Positions 49,618 through 60,800 of a stretch of 64,000 nt of DNA are shown piece after piece. This stretch comes from Malus domestica. Its lineage: Eukaryota > Streptophyta > Magnoliopsida > Rosales > Rosaceae. Positions within the stretch are counted from its first letter, which is position 1, and each line of letters opens with the position of its first letter. The notes under the pieces were generated by a model. It was given only the letters and a program-made list of their open reading frames with translations, had not been told where the DNA came from and did not search any database. The stretch lies in contig NC_091663.1 of the NCBI RefSeq assembly GCF_042453785.1, forward strand, positions 35,390,001-35,454,000. The letters run 5' to 3'. Made by a program: the position numbers and the translations under genes.

Positions 49618-50567
49618 TAAATATATATTAATTAACCGTGTAACTGAAACTATGACAGATTACTTTATCATATAATAGATGGTTGAGATTACTTCATCAT
49701 ATAATGTGTTTTTATGCATGCATATTGTTTGGAAAGATAAAAAAAAATTGGATTCGGACATGTTGTGCCTAACTTAGGACTTGAGAAATTTTTATATGAC
49801 AACACACTCATAAGGGTTAATCGTTGGGACTCATATATAATCAAGTTTATAAAATGAAGAAATGGTGACTTATTTGTTATTTTTTTTTATTATCACCCAA
49901 AACAAAATTTTGCCTTGCCTAAAGTTGTCAAAATATATTTAACCTTTGGGTTTTAAATCATTCCTTGTTATTGAAAATAAATTACTAAAACATTTTGTAG
50001 TCTCACCAAGAGAGAAATGGTTAAGGATTACTCATTGTGAGATTTCAAACCTTGTGAGTGTGCTGCCGTATAGAACAGCCACACGCACAGAAAATTTTCT
50101 CCCAACTTAGATTTCACCATCACTCACACCATAGAAAAACATATACAAAATTAATATAGGATAGATTAATAGGTTTGGCCTTAATCTCTATTCTCTACCA
50201 AGGTCCCTTAACAAAGCTGTAGGCCAAATAAGATTATAGGATTATGACCACTCTATCCCGGCATCAATACTCATGTCTTAACTGATGTCATGATCTTATA
50301 AAAATTCAGTTTTCAGAAGCAAATATAATTTGACCCAAAATTTCTGTTAGAAGAAGAAGACACATATATAAACAAACAACATGATAATCAAACATAACAC
50401 CAATCAAGTAAGACAAATAACAGTATAAAAATATGGATGCTGACGGATAAACATATAATTATAGTGATCAAGATTAAGAAAATCCATAAAAAGAATAATC
50501 CAAAGTTGAAACACTTCAACTCTGTTAAGATCAAGGGGCATCACAACAAGAAGAAACAGAGAAAAAA
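49618..50567. other. gene-free stretch before the Gnk2-like fragment
   Basis: AT-rich. The last part may hold a promoter for the fragment at 50568, but no TATA box stands out. Confidence 0.35.
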
Positions 50568-50783
50568 ATGGGCATTCATCTCATGAAAATTGCAGTAACC
50601 CTAACCCTAATCGGACTCGTAGTGTTTTCCTTCTGCAGTGTGGTCGGAAGCACTCCAGACAAAAACGTGATAAGTCTTCTATGCAACGGAGGATTGTACA
50701 CAGCTGGTGATCCTTTTTCTGTTAGCCTAGGTACGTGTCAAAATGCGATGGACGGTCAGCAGTTCTTGTTGTTAGAAATTTAA
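50568..50783 (+). pseudogene. secreted Gnk2/DUF26-like gene fragment, broken by an LTR
   Basis: The frame starts with MGIHLMKIAVTLTLIGLVVF, a clear signal peptide to about residue 27, then TPDKNVISLLCNGGLYTAGD, which resembles the start of ginkbilobin-like (Gnk2/DUF26) cysteine-rich secreted proteins. The rest of the domain, with the usual C-x8-C-x2-C spacing, is missing. The last few codons (from 50770) belong to an inserted LTR. A GTACGT at 50731 could have been a splice donor. It is therefore a 5' gene fragment; family assignment rests on a short segment. Confidence 0.55.
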
Positions 50784-51483
50784 TAATATAAATATTAGTA
50801 TTATTAATATTTAAAATATTAAATATTAAAGTGAATGAAAATTAAAATTATCATGGATGGGTTTGACCGACAGTTTTCAAGGGTTTTGTATGTTTGAAAA
50901 GTCACAACAATTGTCCTTTTTTTTGGAAACAGATGCAACTTTGAAAAAGGTTGCATCTTTGTCAGACACAGCCTTTGTGTTGCAGACGCAGTGTTGAACA
51001 AAGGGATGCATCCTTTGTGCCTTGGAAGCAGACGGAACCGTTGGTTTTGGAAAAGCAGAAACATCCTTTGCCTTTTGGAAACAGACACAACCTTTGAAAA
51101 TGGGGCATTTCGAAACCTATAAATAGACTACCAAGTCAAGCATTTTAAATACTTTTGCATTCAGAAATCATATAAAAATTAGAGTAGTTTAGTGTTCAAC
51201 AAAGAGAGAGTTTTAAACACTTTTGGTTCGCTGTTCTTTGTGGATTGGAGTGCTACTTCCGCAAAGAGAAAGATCGTTGTATCCTAGGAGACATTTGCCA
51301 ACGCAAACCTTGAGGCACCACTGAGGGGCAATCTTGTCTTAAGGCTATAGAATCAAATTCTAGCCTCGATCTCTTAAGGTTCTTCTATTCCTTGTTCTTC
51401 TTGCATTTGTAGAGATTTTATTGTGTATTATTTAATAATTTATAATAAAATATATAGCAAATTTTCTATAACTTTTTCCAACA
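50770..51483 (+). mobile_element. solo LTR of an LTR retrotransposon
   Basis: It starts TGTTAGAAATTTAATAA and ends AACTTTTTCCAACA, with the short TGTT/AACA inverted ends of LTRs. A perfect 5-bp duplication CTTGT lies at 50765-50769 and 51484-51488. No primer site, purine tract or second LTR is adjacent, so it arose by LTR-LTR recombination. Orientation is a guess from a TATAAATAGA box at 51117-51126 and an AATAAT/AATAAA-rich end near 51433-51450. Confidence 0.88.
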
Positions 51484-51488
51484 CTTGT

Positions 51489-51939
51489 TGGTTGTGCAGT
51501 AACGTATGAGCACTACCCATTTACGTACTGATGGATCAGCCTCATCAAAGATTGCATTAGCTAGCTAAACTGTCTGTTCAATAAGTTTGATTTCCACTAG
51601 CGACTAAATGCTGCTGCTGCAATAACATTATCTAACTTCAGTGTGTACTAAAAGTCTTCCTATTGTGACGAATGAATGAGATAGCTAGCCTTTCATGATT
51701 CAGTCTTTTCTTACCTTTTGGAGACTGCATATTGCGTTTGTGGTTGTTGGACGTGAAGATATATATCAGTGCACTGATTGGTAGAGTCCTACAAATAAAG
51801 GCACCTTTTTTTTTGTTCTTTTTTATGCACATTTATTCCGTCAAGAAACTTGAAATGAGTACGGCCAGCGAATATAGCCAGAACGGATTTTCGCCAACCA
51901 AAACATCTTTAAAAAACCAACATGAATTTAAGAAGTAAA
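51489..51939. other. gene-free DNA after the solo LTR
   Basis: I looked here for the rest of the Gnk2-like gene and did not find its cysteine pattern. Confidence 0.4.
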
Positions 51940-52080
51940 TGGTGTTATTCTCACATCCATTTTTACCTCCCACACACCCTTGTCAATTTTTTTTTGTTGA
52001 ACTTCTTCGATTCATTCGATCGGACAGTTGAAAATTGATAAAGAACGTGAGAAGTAAAAATGGGTGTCTGGATAACATTA
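51940..52080. repeat. small inverted-repeat element (21605-21765 family)
   Basis: ATGGTGTTATTCTCACATCC and TTTTACCTCCCACACACCCT pair with GTGAGAAGTAAAAATGGGTG and the GGATAACATTATTC end. It is a short non-autonomous DNA element. Confidence 0.5.
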
Positions 52081-52639
52081 TTCTATTTTTTTCCCGTCAA
52101 CTTACTTCACCCTAAAACAGACCCAATTAACAAGGGAGTCTTCTTCTTCGCAAGAGTAGCCTCTACAAATTCTCTGTCCTTCTCTCAGCTCTCTCTCCCT
52201 CTATTTTTCTATCTCTCTCAATTCTTTTCAAGGCATTTGGTGCGGGAAGGGGTGCAAGTTGGATTAAAATTTTCAATCCGACTTGAAAATTTCCGTTTCG
52301 AGCAGTCGGAACATTTTCAATTTCGAAAATGTCCAAAAATTTTGGATGACAAATGGAATGTACCTATCCAATCCAAATTTCTCAAACTTAGTACTATAAC
52401 GAAAAACCATGCACATTCTTATTTACTCATGTTTATTACTATACTTAGAATTGTTTTATTTCGTATTTTGTATATTTAATCATACTATTATAATTAAAAA
52501 TAAATAGTACAATCATACTTGCTGTTTTATCTTGTCTATCATGATTTTATTTCATACATACATGTAACGGTGCATTGACAGCGGTTTTGCATCAAGTCTT
52601 CCATTAACTTCAAGCACTCTATGTTTTTTCTTAAAGTAT
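52081..52639. other. gene-free DNA
   Basis: An open frame at 52060-52479 has no recognisable domain and biased, AT-rich composition. I do not call it a gene. Confidence 0.4.
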
Positions 52640-52842
52640 TTTTCCAAGTCTTCTACTCCGTTTGCCAAGCCTCCATCTATAAAAGAGCAATTTTGGGACT
52701 CATACAAAGGATAGTTCTCATCCCAAACCCAATTCCCATCAAACACGTCACACGCATCGCTTCGTTCGTGAAGAAATTCTGGCAATACTTTCCCACTCGA
52801 TGATGATAACGGTAATGATGAGACATGCAATCCCCCCAGCAA
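52640..52842 (-). pseudogene. TBL N-terminal exon fragment
   Basis: The minus strand reads CDVFDGNWVWDENYPLYESQ then NCSFIDGG, the opening of the PMR5 N-terminal domain of TBL proteins, preceded by a Ser/Leu/Pro-rich linker. After the DGG the family consensus is lost. It lies on the same strand as, and 5 kb beyond the 3' end of, the TBL gene at 57835-63805, so it is probably a truncated tandem copy. Confidence 0.75.
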
Positions 52843-52968
52843 GGCAACCTCACGCAGGGGTGGATCTATTAAGGGACCACCCCAGGACCACCCAAAGGCT
52901 CAGAAAAGTGGCTATGAAAACCTCCAAGGAACACCCAAATCTGGGCTGTGGTGGAGGAAAATGGCAGC

Positions 52969-53629
52969 TGTCACATCCCGACCTGAGCTCCACCACTTCC
53001 TGGGCCCAACTCCGTCGTAGCATGATATTATTATTGTCCGCTTTGGGCCCCGACCACGCCTTCACAAATTTGTTTCTGGGAACTCACACAAGAACTTTCC
53101 AGTGGGTCACCCATCCTGGGATTGCTCTCGCACGAACTCGCTTAACTTCGGAGTTCCGATGGAACCCGAAGCCAGTGAACTCCCAAAAAACCTCGTGTTA
53201 GGTAGAGATGGGAATATACATATAAGGCTTACATGATCCACTCATTTGGGCGATGTAGGATGTTACAATCCACCCCCCTTAGGGGCCCAACGTCATCGTC
53301 GGCACACTTCCGGCCACGGATTGGCTCTGATACCAACCTGTCACATCCCGCCTCGGGCGTGACCACTTCCCGGGCCCGACTCCGCCATAGCACGATATTG
53401 TCTGCTTTAGGCCTCGACCACACCCTCACAGTTTTGTTTCTAGGACATACACGAGAACTTCCCAATGGGTACCCATCCTGGGATTACTCTCGCACGAACT
53501 CGCTTAACTTCGAAGTTCTGATAGAACCCGAAACCAGTGAGCTCCCAAAAGGCCTCGTGCTAGGTAGAGATGGAAATATACATATTAGGCTTACATGATC
53601 CACTCCCATGGGCGATGTGGGATGTTACA
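52969..53629 (-). mobile_element. Cassandra TRIM retrotransposon
   Basis: LTRs are 52969-53267 and 53339-53629, each starting TGTCACATCCC and ending GGATGTTACA. The 71-bp interior has the minus-strand PBS TTGGTATCAGAGCC and a purine tract (AAGGGGGGTGGA). The 5S-rRNA-like block (minus strand CTTCGAAGTTAAGCGAGTTC or near) is in both LTRs. Flanks GCAGC and ACAGC agree at 4 of 5. Confidence 0.92.
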
Positions 53630-53956
53630 ACAGCCATGGCTGCCGAGCACTTTCTGCAAACACAGAAGGAGAAAGAATATGACTTTTTCTTTCAAATTAC
53701 TTGGCCAAAACGAGACCGTTTTGAGCCAAACCATTAAAAAAAGGACAATATTTAGACACTGACTAGTCACTGTATTGTTTTACAGACCACCAATAAATAA
53801 AAGACACATGTCAACCAAAACTCTCTCTAAATCTATAACCAAACAACCAACTCTAACATTGCACCCATAACCAAACAGCCACTCTCTCCTCCTAAGCATA
53901 TGTTGTTGTTTATCGCAAATCTCGTTTGCAAAAACCTCTCATCCGCTAAGCCCTCT
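53630..53956. other. DNA between two Cassandra copies
   Basis: No gene is seen; it is possibly part of the tentative 52855-54861 element. Confidence 0.35.
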
Positions 53957-54615
53957 TGTCATATTCCAGCCCTACCCTCCACCACATCCTAGGCTCGACT
54001 CCGCCGTAGCACGATATTGTCCGTTTTAGGCCCCAACCACGCCCTCACGGTTTTGTTTCTCGGAACTCACACGAGAACTACCCAGTGGGTCACCCATCAT
54101 AGGATTGCTCTCACGCGAACTTGCTGAACCTCGGAGTTCCGATAGAACCCGAAGCCAGTGAGCTCCCAAAAAGCCTCATGCTAGGTAGAAATGAGAATAT
54201 ACATATAAGGCTTACAGGATCCACACCCTTGGGTGATGTGGGATGTTACAATCCACCCCCTTTAGGGGCCCGACGTCCTCGTCGGCACACATACGGCCAT
54301 GGATTGGCTCTAATACCAAATTGTCACATCCCAGCCTGGGCCTTCACCACATTCCGGGCTCAACTCCGTCGTAGCACGATATTATCCGCGTTGGGCCCCA
54401 ACCACGCCCTCACGGTTTTGTTTCTAGGAACTCACACGAGAACTTCCCAGTGGGTCACCTATCATGGGATTGCTATTGTGCAAACTCGCTTAACTTCGAA
54501 GTTCTGATGGAACCCGAAACCAGTGAGCTCCCAAAAAACCTTGTGCTAGGTAGAGATGGGAATATACATATAAGGCTTACAGGATCCACACCCCCTGATG
54601 ATGTAGGATGTTACA
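53957..54615 (-). mobile_element. Cassandra TRIM retrotransposon
   Basis: LTRs are 53957-54250 and 54322-54615 with a 71-bp interior. The PBS complement reads GGCTCTAATACCAA, one change from the usual. Flanks CCTCT and CCTCC agree at 4 of 5. Same orientation as the copy at 52969-53629. Confidence 0.9.
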
Positions 54616-54913
54616 CCTCCCCTCCACCAAAACATCATCCGTCGAACCCAACCTTGCCCACTTATAATCCAACCCTCTCTTTGCCATGGAATGACGTCTG
54701 CACCTACCCACTCACAGGTCGCGACTCGCACCACCTTTCTCTCCTTGCTGCCATGGTTGCACAAGGAAAAAAATAGTGGATTTGGTATCATGGTCTGATA
54801 CGGGGGTTGGGAAGTTAAGACCACCCTATACTAAAATCCTGAATCCGCCACTGACCCCACAAGAGCAAAACCCGTTGATAACTGTAGGGTAATCTAAGTA
54901 GAAGAAGCAACTA

Positions 54914-55099
54914 TTGAAAATGACAGTGACTAAGAACAAGTCAAGAATTCCCAGAAAAGGCTCCAGAGGGTTGAACCATTTGAACTTCTTGAAGAACTAC
55001 GAGTGGGGTCAGTTTTTCGTCTGTGTCCTGTGTGGAGTTGCAATGCTATTAGCCATTTCTTCGAAAAAAGAAAGATTGATGATAAACGGGACCGGGTGA
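54914..55099 (+). CDS. short open frame with basic N-terminus and one membrane segment
   Basis: This 61-codon frame encodes a Lys/Arg-rich start (TKNKSRIPRKGSRG) and then QFFVCVLCGVAMLLAIS, a likely membrane anchor. It may be a first exon or relic of a type II membrane protein. I cannot name it, and the downstream sequence gives no continuation. It could be chance. Confidence 0.25.
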   Translation: MKMTVTKNKSRIPRKGSRGLNHLNFLKNYEWGQFFVCVLCGVAMLLAISSKKERLMINGTG

Positions 55100-55434
55100 T
55101 CGAATTTTATGGTGGTTAAAGCGATCGAATGATTGTCGATCCAGCCGGATTTCGAAGCTGCCATTTTTAAGGTTTAGAGACAGAAAGAGGAAAAAGAAAA
55201 AAGGCGCAAACTGATTTGATTTGTAAACACGTGCGAATATTTTTATTTTGGAAACCACACGTGAGAAGCCGCTTGAGATTTGAATTCGTAGGAAATATTT
55301 TTGCTCATAAGCGTTTTTCATAAATGGGGGATGTTAAAACTTTTTGTCAAAATTTCAACCTAGTTGCTTCTTCAGGAAACATTGTTTTGTACTCCAAACA
55401 CATTTTACGTGTTTCTACCAAACTTAGTTAGAAA

Positions 55435-57167
55435 TAGGGGTGTGCAAACGGGTCATGGACCTGCGGGTTCTCGCGATTCGGGACAGGTTCGGGGCGGGTC
55501 TAAATATTTTAAAGAAGAAACGGGGCAGGGCGGGGCGGGGTGGAGGAATTGACGGGGTGGGGCGGATCCAAATATCAAGAGTAACGGGCCCCCGGCCCGA
55601 ACCGTTTATAGCGTGGGATTATTCACACCTCCACACTTCTCCACCATTCGATTGGATTTTTTTCCTTACCGAGTCTCATCTCAGACGGAAACCTTCCTCT
55701 CCTCCTCGACAGCAGCCATCACCAATTCTCCGTCTCTGTCTCTCTCTCTCTGTCGACTTGCGAGGTACGACCACCATCACCAACCACATCACCGCCGTCT
55801 CGTCCCAATCGCTACTACCCCATCATCGCCATCTAGAACACCACCATCATCCTACAAATCGAAATCGACCACCTTCATCTCATGTCCTCCCAAATTAAGG
55901 TAGTATAATTTCTTAAATCTTTACTCTTTGGAGTCTCTGCATTCTGCAATATCTAATTCTCTATAATAATTTTTTAGATTTAGGGATTAAGGGTTTTCTA
56001 GATATATGCCCTTTTTGACTCTGCAATCTCTGAGTCTCTGCATTTAGTAATCATATGGGATTTCAAGAAAACCCCAAACCGAATCTATAAATTTGCCTTA
56101 TATGAATTGGAAGGTTCATAAATTTGCCTTCATAGGATTACCGAATGAAAGCCCCACATGCTGATGCTCTGATTAACATAACCAAAATTGTTGTGCTCGA
56201 ACGAGAGATATTAATGGTGCACTAGATTTAGGGATTTTGTTGGGTTCTTGAATCTTGACCTCTATTCTGTTCGAATTTCAAATCTTTAGGTGAATTGAAT
56301 TTGAATCTTCTGTTGAATTAAATTGAATTTGAATATATGTGCGTCCTGTGATAGTTTCAAACTTGTATATATTTGAATATTCTGTTTCAGATTTTGGTAT
56401 TTTTATTTAGATTATGTTTGGTTGATTGGTGGAATGTTTCTGTAAATCCAAGTAATGTAATTAGATAATTGTTGGTCGATGAGAAAATTTAGTGGAGAAT
56501 TTTGTAATTCCAGTCAATTAAGTTACACAGCTGCATTTAGTTTCATTGTGGACCAACAATCTCTGATAATATGCAAGTCCACTTGATTCAAGTTCTGAAA
56601 TTTAATTGATTCGAAATCCCCAATTTGACGTTGAGATGCAATATGATCAGGAGTAGGTATTCAAAATCCCTTTTAAGTTTTAACCATGACCATTTCATGC
56701 AAATTGGATTTGAATGTAAATTCCTCTTTATAAGCTTTTATTTGTACCTATTGGCAGGGAAATATGTATTTCACCCCTCTGAGAACAGGGAGAAGGCTGC
56801 GAACGCCTTGTACTAACAGCAGAGCCTTTCTCATTATTCTATATGTTCAAATGATTTATGTAGTCGCTAAGTTAGCCTGTAATTTATCTTTTAATGCAAT
56901 AGTCTGTACTCGGGCAAATATTTACAAAGTAGATGATACAGATTTTCTATACACAATCCAAACAACCTATTCTTTAAAAAAAAAAAAAAAAAAGTAAATT
57001 GGACCCGTGGACTCGGCCCGAATCGGCCCGTTTAAAACGGGCCGGGTTAGGTCCGATTCCAAATCTCAAAATTCATATACCCGGCTTGGCCCGGCCCGTT
57101 GCATTTTAAAACGGGTCGAGTCAGGTTCCTACAAATTTGGGCCCGGCCTGGCCCGTGCCCACCCCTA
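55435..57167. mobile_element. 1.7-kb non-autonomous hAT element
   Basis: The ends TAGGGGTGTGCAAACGGG and GGCCCGTGCCCACCCCTA are inverted, and the 8-bp duplication GTTAGAAA is perfect (55427-55434 and 57168-57175). Subterminal regions are rich in GGGGCGGG and GGCCCG words. The interior looks like captured host sequence: 55650-55900 resembles a CT-rich leader and start of a gene, and no transposase is present. It shares its terminal inverted repeat with 31807-32640. Confidence 0.88.
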
Positions 57168-57175
57168 GTTAGAAA

Positions 57176-57834
57176 CGCTTTTTTGAAAGCAAAAAATCCA
57201 TGTAGAAGAAACCATTTATTGATGTTGAAAATCAAATAAAAAAACTCCACCATTATTTATATACAGGTTATAGTCCGTTCAATGTTCCGGTTCTATTTTG
57301 TATTCTGTAACGGGTCTATTTATGCATATTTTTCCCAAAAAGCACATGAACACGACTCAAATTAACACGAGAGTTGAAGTAAATTCTCTTTCATTGACAT
57401 TAGATGCAACGAAACCCCTGTATTATCCAGGGCAATAAAAACTTGTGTAATTACATTCTGTGAATACAAGTATAACCATGTGTACATGTATAACCAGTAT
57501 CAAGCTTGCCTCATCATCTCTTTCTACTTGCATCCTTGAAGTTTAGCATGCTCCGGAAACCAACTTCCGTCCTTCGGGTCCAGAGATGACGAATCTCTCG
57601 TTCTAATTTTCCCCTCGTTAAGCAAAACCAGTCTAATGCTCGAGAAAAATGAAGATGCTAACAGTACCATCCAACTCTCACCTTTACGTGCCAGAATTCT
57701 TCCGGTGATTGTGGCCAACAAAATGTTCCTGTTTTTTCACCTTTTGTGCGCTGAAGTCCTTTGGTGATCATCATCTCAGGAAGTTTTTAATAACTATTCA
57801 CAACGTAGACTACAAAGATTTGGCTGAGTAAGTT
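57176..57834 (-). other. 3' region of the TBL gene
   Basis: Downstream of the TBL stop on the minus strand. It probably includes the 3' untranslated region. No separate gene is supported. Confidence 0.45.
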
Positions 57835-60800
57835 TCATGCGCGAATGGATTCCCGTTTAAGGAAGAGCGCATACAGAAGCTCGTTCCATGAATCAGGCAC
57901 ACCTGGGAGGCACCAGTGGCTGCAATCTTGATGGTGGACGGAGGCTGGTCCAGTCTCAGGCCCTAGATAGTATAGAGAGGCATGACCATCTTTTCTCCAC
58001 AGAGACATGTTCGTCACATTGAGCAAATCCAGTTTCCTAACATGTGACTCATTTGAACGCTCTGATATGAGATCAAAGATCGTCTTGTAAACACTTTCGG
58101 ATGAATTGAACAACAAACTTAATCCAGGTAGGTCACCCGTATTCCAATCACCGCCACTGTTACATCCACAACCTATTGATTAGTGTTAAGTTATACATAT
58201 GCGGTAAAAACCAAAAGCAACATTTTCCCTGAACACATGAAATGAAAATGTGCAAACGTATACGGTATTGGTTATGTTCTGATGCTAAAGCCTATACAAG
58301 CAAATGAAAAAACACAAAGAACCTCTAAAGTGCAAAACCAAACTGAAGGCAAAAAATTATATATCAATGAGACTGCCAACAAAAATGATGGAGCAAACCT
58401 GAAATGCACAGGAGCATAAGTTCGAAAGAGGACATAAGACTTGCTCATGTTCACTTCATTGCCAATCCAATCAATCACAGTATCTAACGATCTACAAAAT
58501 GCTGTTTCGACAGTCATATTCATCTTCACCTCCTCTCCTTCTTGGAAGTAGCAACCACTGACAAGTCATGAAATTCCAAAGATCAGACATAATCCGATAA
58601 ATCATAGGCACAAACTTTTCTCCATGAGAATTATGAACCCTTATTCAACCACAACAACAACAACAACAACAACAACAAAGCCTTTTCCCACTAAGTGGGG
58701 TCGGCTATATGAATCCTAGAACGCCATTGCACTCGGTTTTGTGTCATGTCCTCCGTTAGATCCAAGTACTCTAAGCCTTTTCTTAGAGTCTCTTCCAAAG
58801 TTTTCCTAGGTCTTCCTCTACCCCTTCGGCCCTGAACCTCTGTCCCGTAGTCACATCTTCGAACCAGAGCGTCAGTCGGCCTTCTTTGCACATGTCCAAA
58901 ACACCGGAACCGATTTTCTCTCATCTTTCCTTCAATTTCGGCTACTCCTACTTTACCTCGGATATCCTCATTCTCAATCTTATCCTTTCTCGTGTGCCCA
59001 CACATCCCACGAAGCATCCTCATCTCCGCTACACCCATTTTGTGTACGTGTTGATGTTTCACCGCCCAACATTCTGTGTCATACAACATCGCTGGCCTTA
59101 TTGCCGTCCTATAAAATTTTCCCTTGAGCTTCAGTGGCCTACGACGGTCACACAACACGCCGGATGCACTCTTACACTTCATCCATCCAGCTCGTATTCT
59201 ATGGTTGAGATCTCCATCTAATTCTCCGTTCTCTTGCAAGATAGATCCTAGGTAGCGAAAACGGTCGCTTTTTGTGATCTTCGCTAGATTGCTCCGGTCA
59301 TTAGTGTGGATAAGTATATAAATGGATAGAGATAGGAAAGCAAACACAAGATGTACGTGGTTCACCCAGATTGGCTACGTCCACGGAATAGAAGAGTTCT
59401 CATTAATTGTGAAGGGTTTACACAAGTACATAGGTTCAAGCTCTCCTTTAGTGAGTACAAGTGAATGATTTAGTACAAATGACATTAGAGTACAAATGAC
59501 ATTAGGAAATATTGTGGGAGAATGATCTCGTAATCACGAAACTTCTAAGTATCGGAGTGTGGTATCATCTTGACTTGCCTTATCTGTCTCATAGGTAGAT
59601 GTGGCAGCTTCTCTGGAAGTACTCTTCCTCCATCCAGGGGTGGTATCTTTAACTGGTGGAGATGCACAAGGTAATGTATCAATTTCACTTGAAGCTTACT
59701 TGTAGTTTCAGGCTTGGTCAAGCGCGATACAAACCATGTAGTAGGAGTCCCCCAAGTCGCCGAGCTAGGGGATCTGCTGAAAGAGGTGACAGACAAGGTA
59801 AGCAATCAGAGCTCCGGCTGATTGTTCACCTTCTCCCCATCTTGCAGCAGCATGAAGGATAAAAAGAAGAAAAATGAGAAGAGATGATATGGGATACTTT
59901 TGCTTTTGAAGAAGTAACTTTCCACAGGCTTATTCTTGAACTGAGCTGGAGGGTTTTCTGGTTTCCTCCAGAGTATAAGGCCGACTGAAGAATTTGAGGG
60001 TCAAAACAAGTCCATCAAATCTAGAGTATGTTCGACCCTGCTGATATGGGATACTTTTGCTTTTGACAGAGTAATGGAAGTATCGGCACGTGTGCTGTTC
60101 CGCTTGTCTCCACATGCTTCCTTGTATCCTTCGCACTTGCCCTATCTGTTCCTCAAGCAGATGCGGTATCTTCCCTGGAAACATAAGCTGTTGAAGATGA
60201 GTACTCGAGAGCAATGCCAGGTAAGTAATCAGGTAAGGGGTTTCAGGCAGTCAGTTCCTGGCTGGGAGCTTGATTTCAAGTGCTGACTGATTGCTCTCTT
60301 TCTCCTTGTCTTGCAGGTAAAAACAAGGCCAAAGGAAAAGACAGGGAAAAAGCATGATATGGGATACTCTTGCTTTTAACCCTGATGATATGAGATATTC
60401 TTGCTCTAGTATAGCTTGTTTGCAGAGGTATTATCGGGGGGAAAGAAAGCTGAATATTTCGAAAGGCTTCGTTGGGAGTGCCCTCTCAGATATGAGGAAG
60501 GGTTGAGCATTTTTGCAGGTCTGCCTGTCCGTTGGGGATGGAGGTCGACATATATAGGAGTCTCCCTAACACAAGTAGTAATGTTATTCCTTTACCCTGC
60601 TTGGTCATAGCACGGTAGTGGGAGCTGCCAGCTTCACATGTTTTAACTCTGTCAGAGCACTTTGAAAAAGTGGTATGTGGTATCTGGCTCTCGAGATTCG
60701 GAGAACGATGCTTCTTCGATTTTTGAGAAAGCAATCATGCTGGGGGTCTGGCTCTCGAGATTCGGGGAGCAGTGTCTCTTCGATTTTTGAGAAAGTAATC

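Larger units (their letters stand above)
52855..54861. mobile_element. hAT-like element hosting two Cassandra copies (tentative)
   Basis: The left CAGGGGTGGATCTATTAAGG and the reverse complement of the right CAGTGGCGGATTCAGGATTT are similar, and outer 8-bp flanks ACCTCACG and ACCCCACA match at 6 of 8. The element would be about 0.7 kb without the two Cassandras. The match is imperfect. Confidence 0.4.

Noticed and set aside
52060..52479. 139-codon frame MGVWITLFYF...
   Set aside because: AT-rich, hydrophobic by composition, no domain, and begins in a short repeat element.
55440..55898. 152-codon frame with Ser/His/Pro-rich end
   Set aside because: It starts in the GC-rich subterminal repeats of a hAT element. 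It may be captured sequence but is not a supported gene.
58886..59221. 111-codon frame on the plus strand
   Set aside because: It is antisense to the RTE LINE reverse transcriptase frame, which has clear homology.
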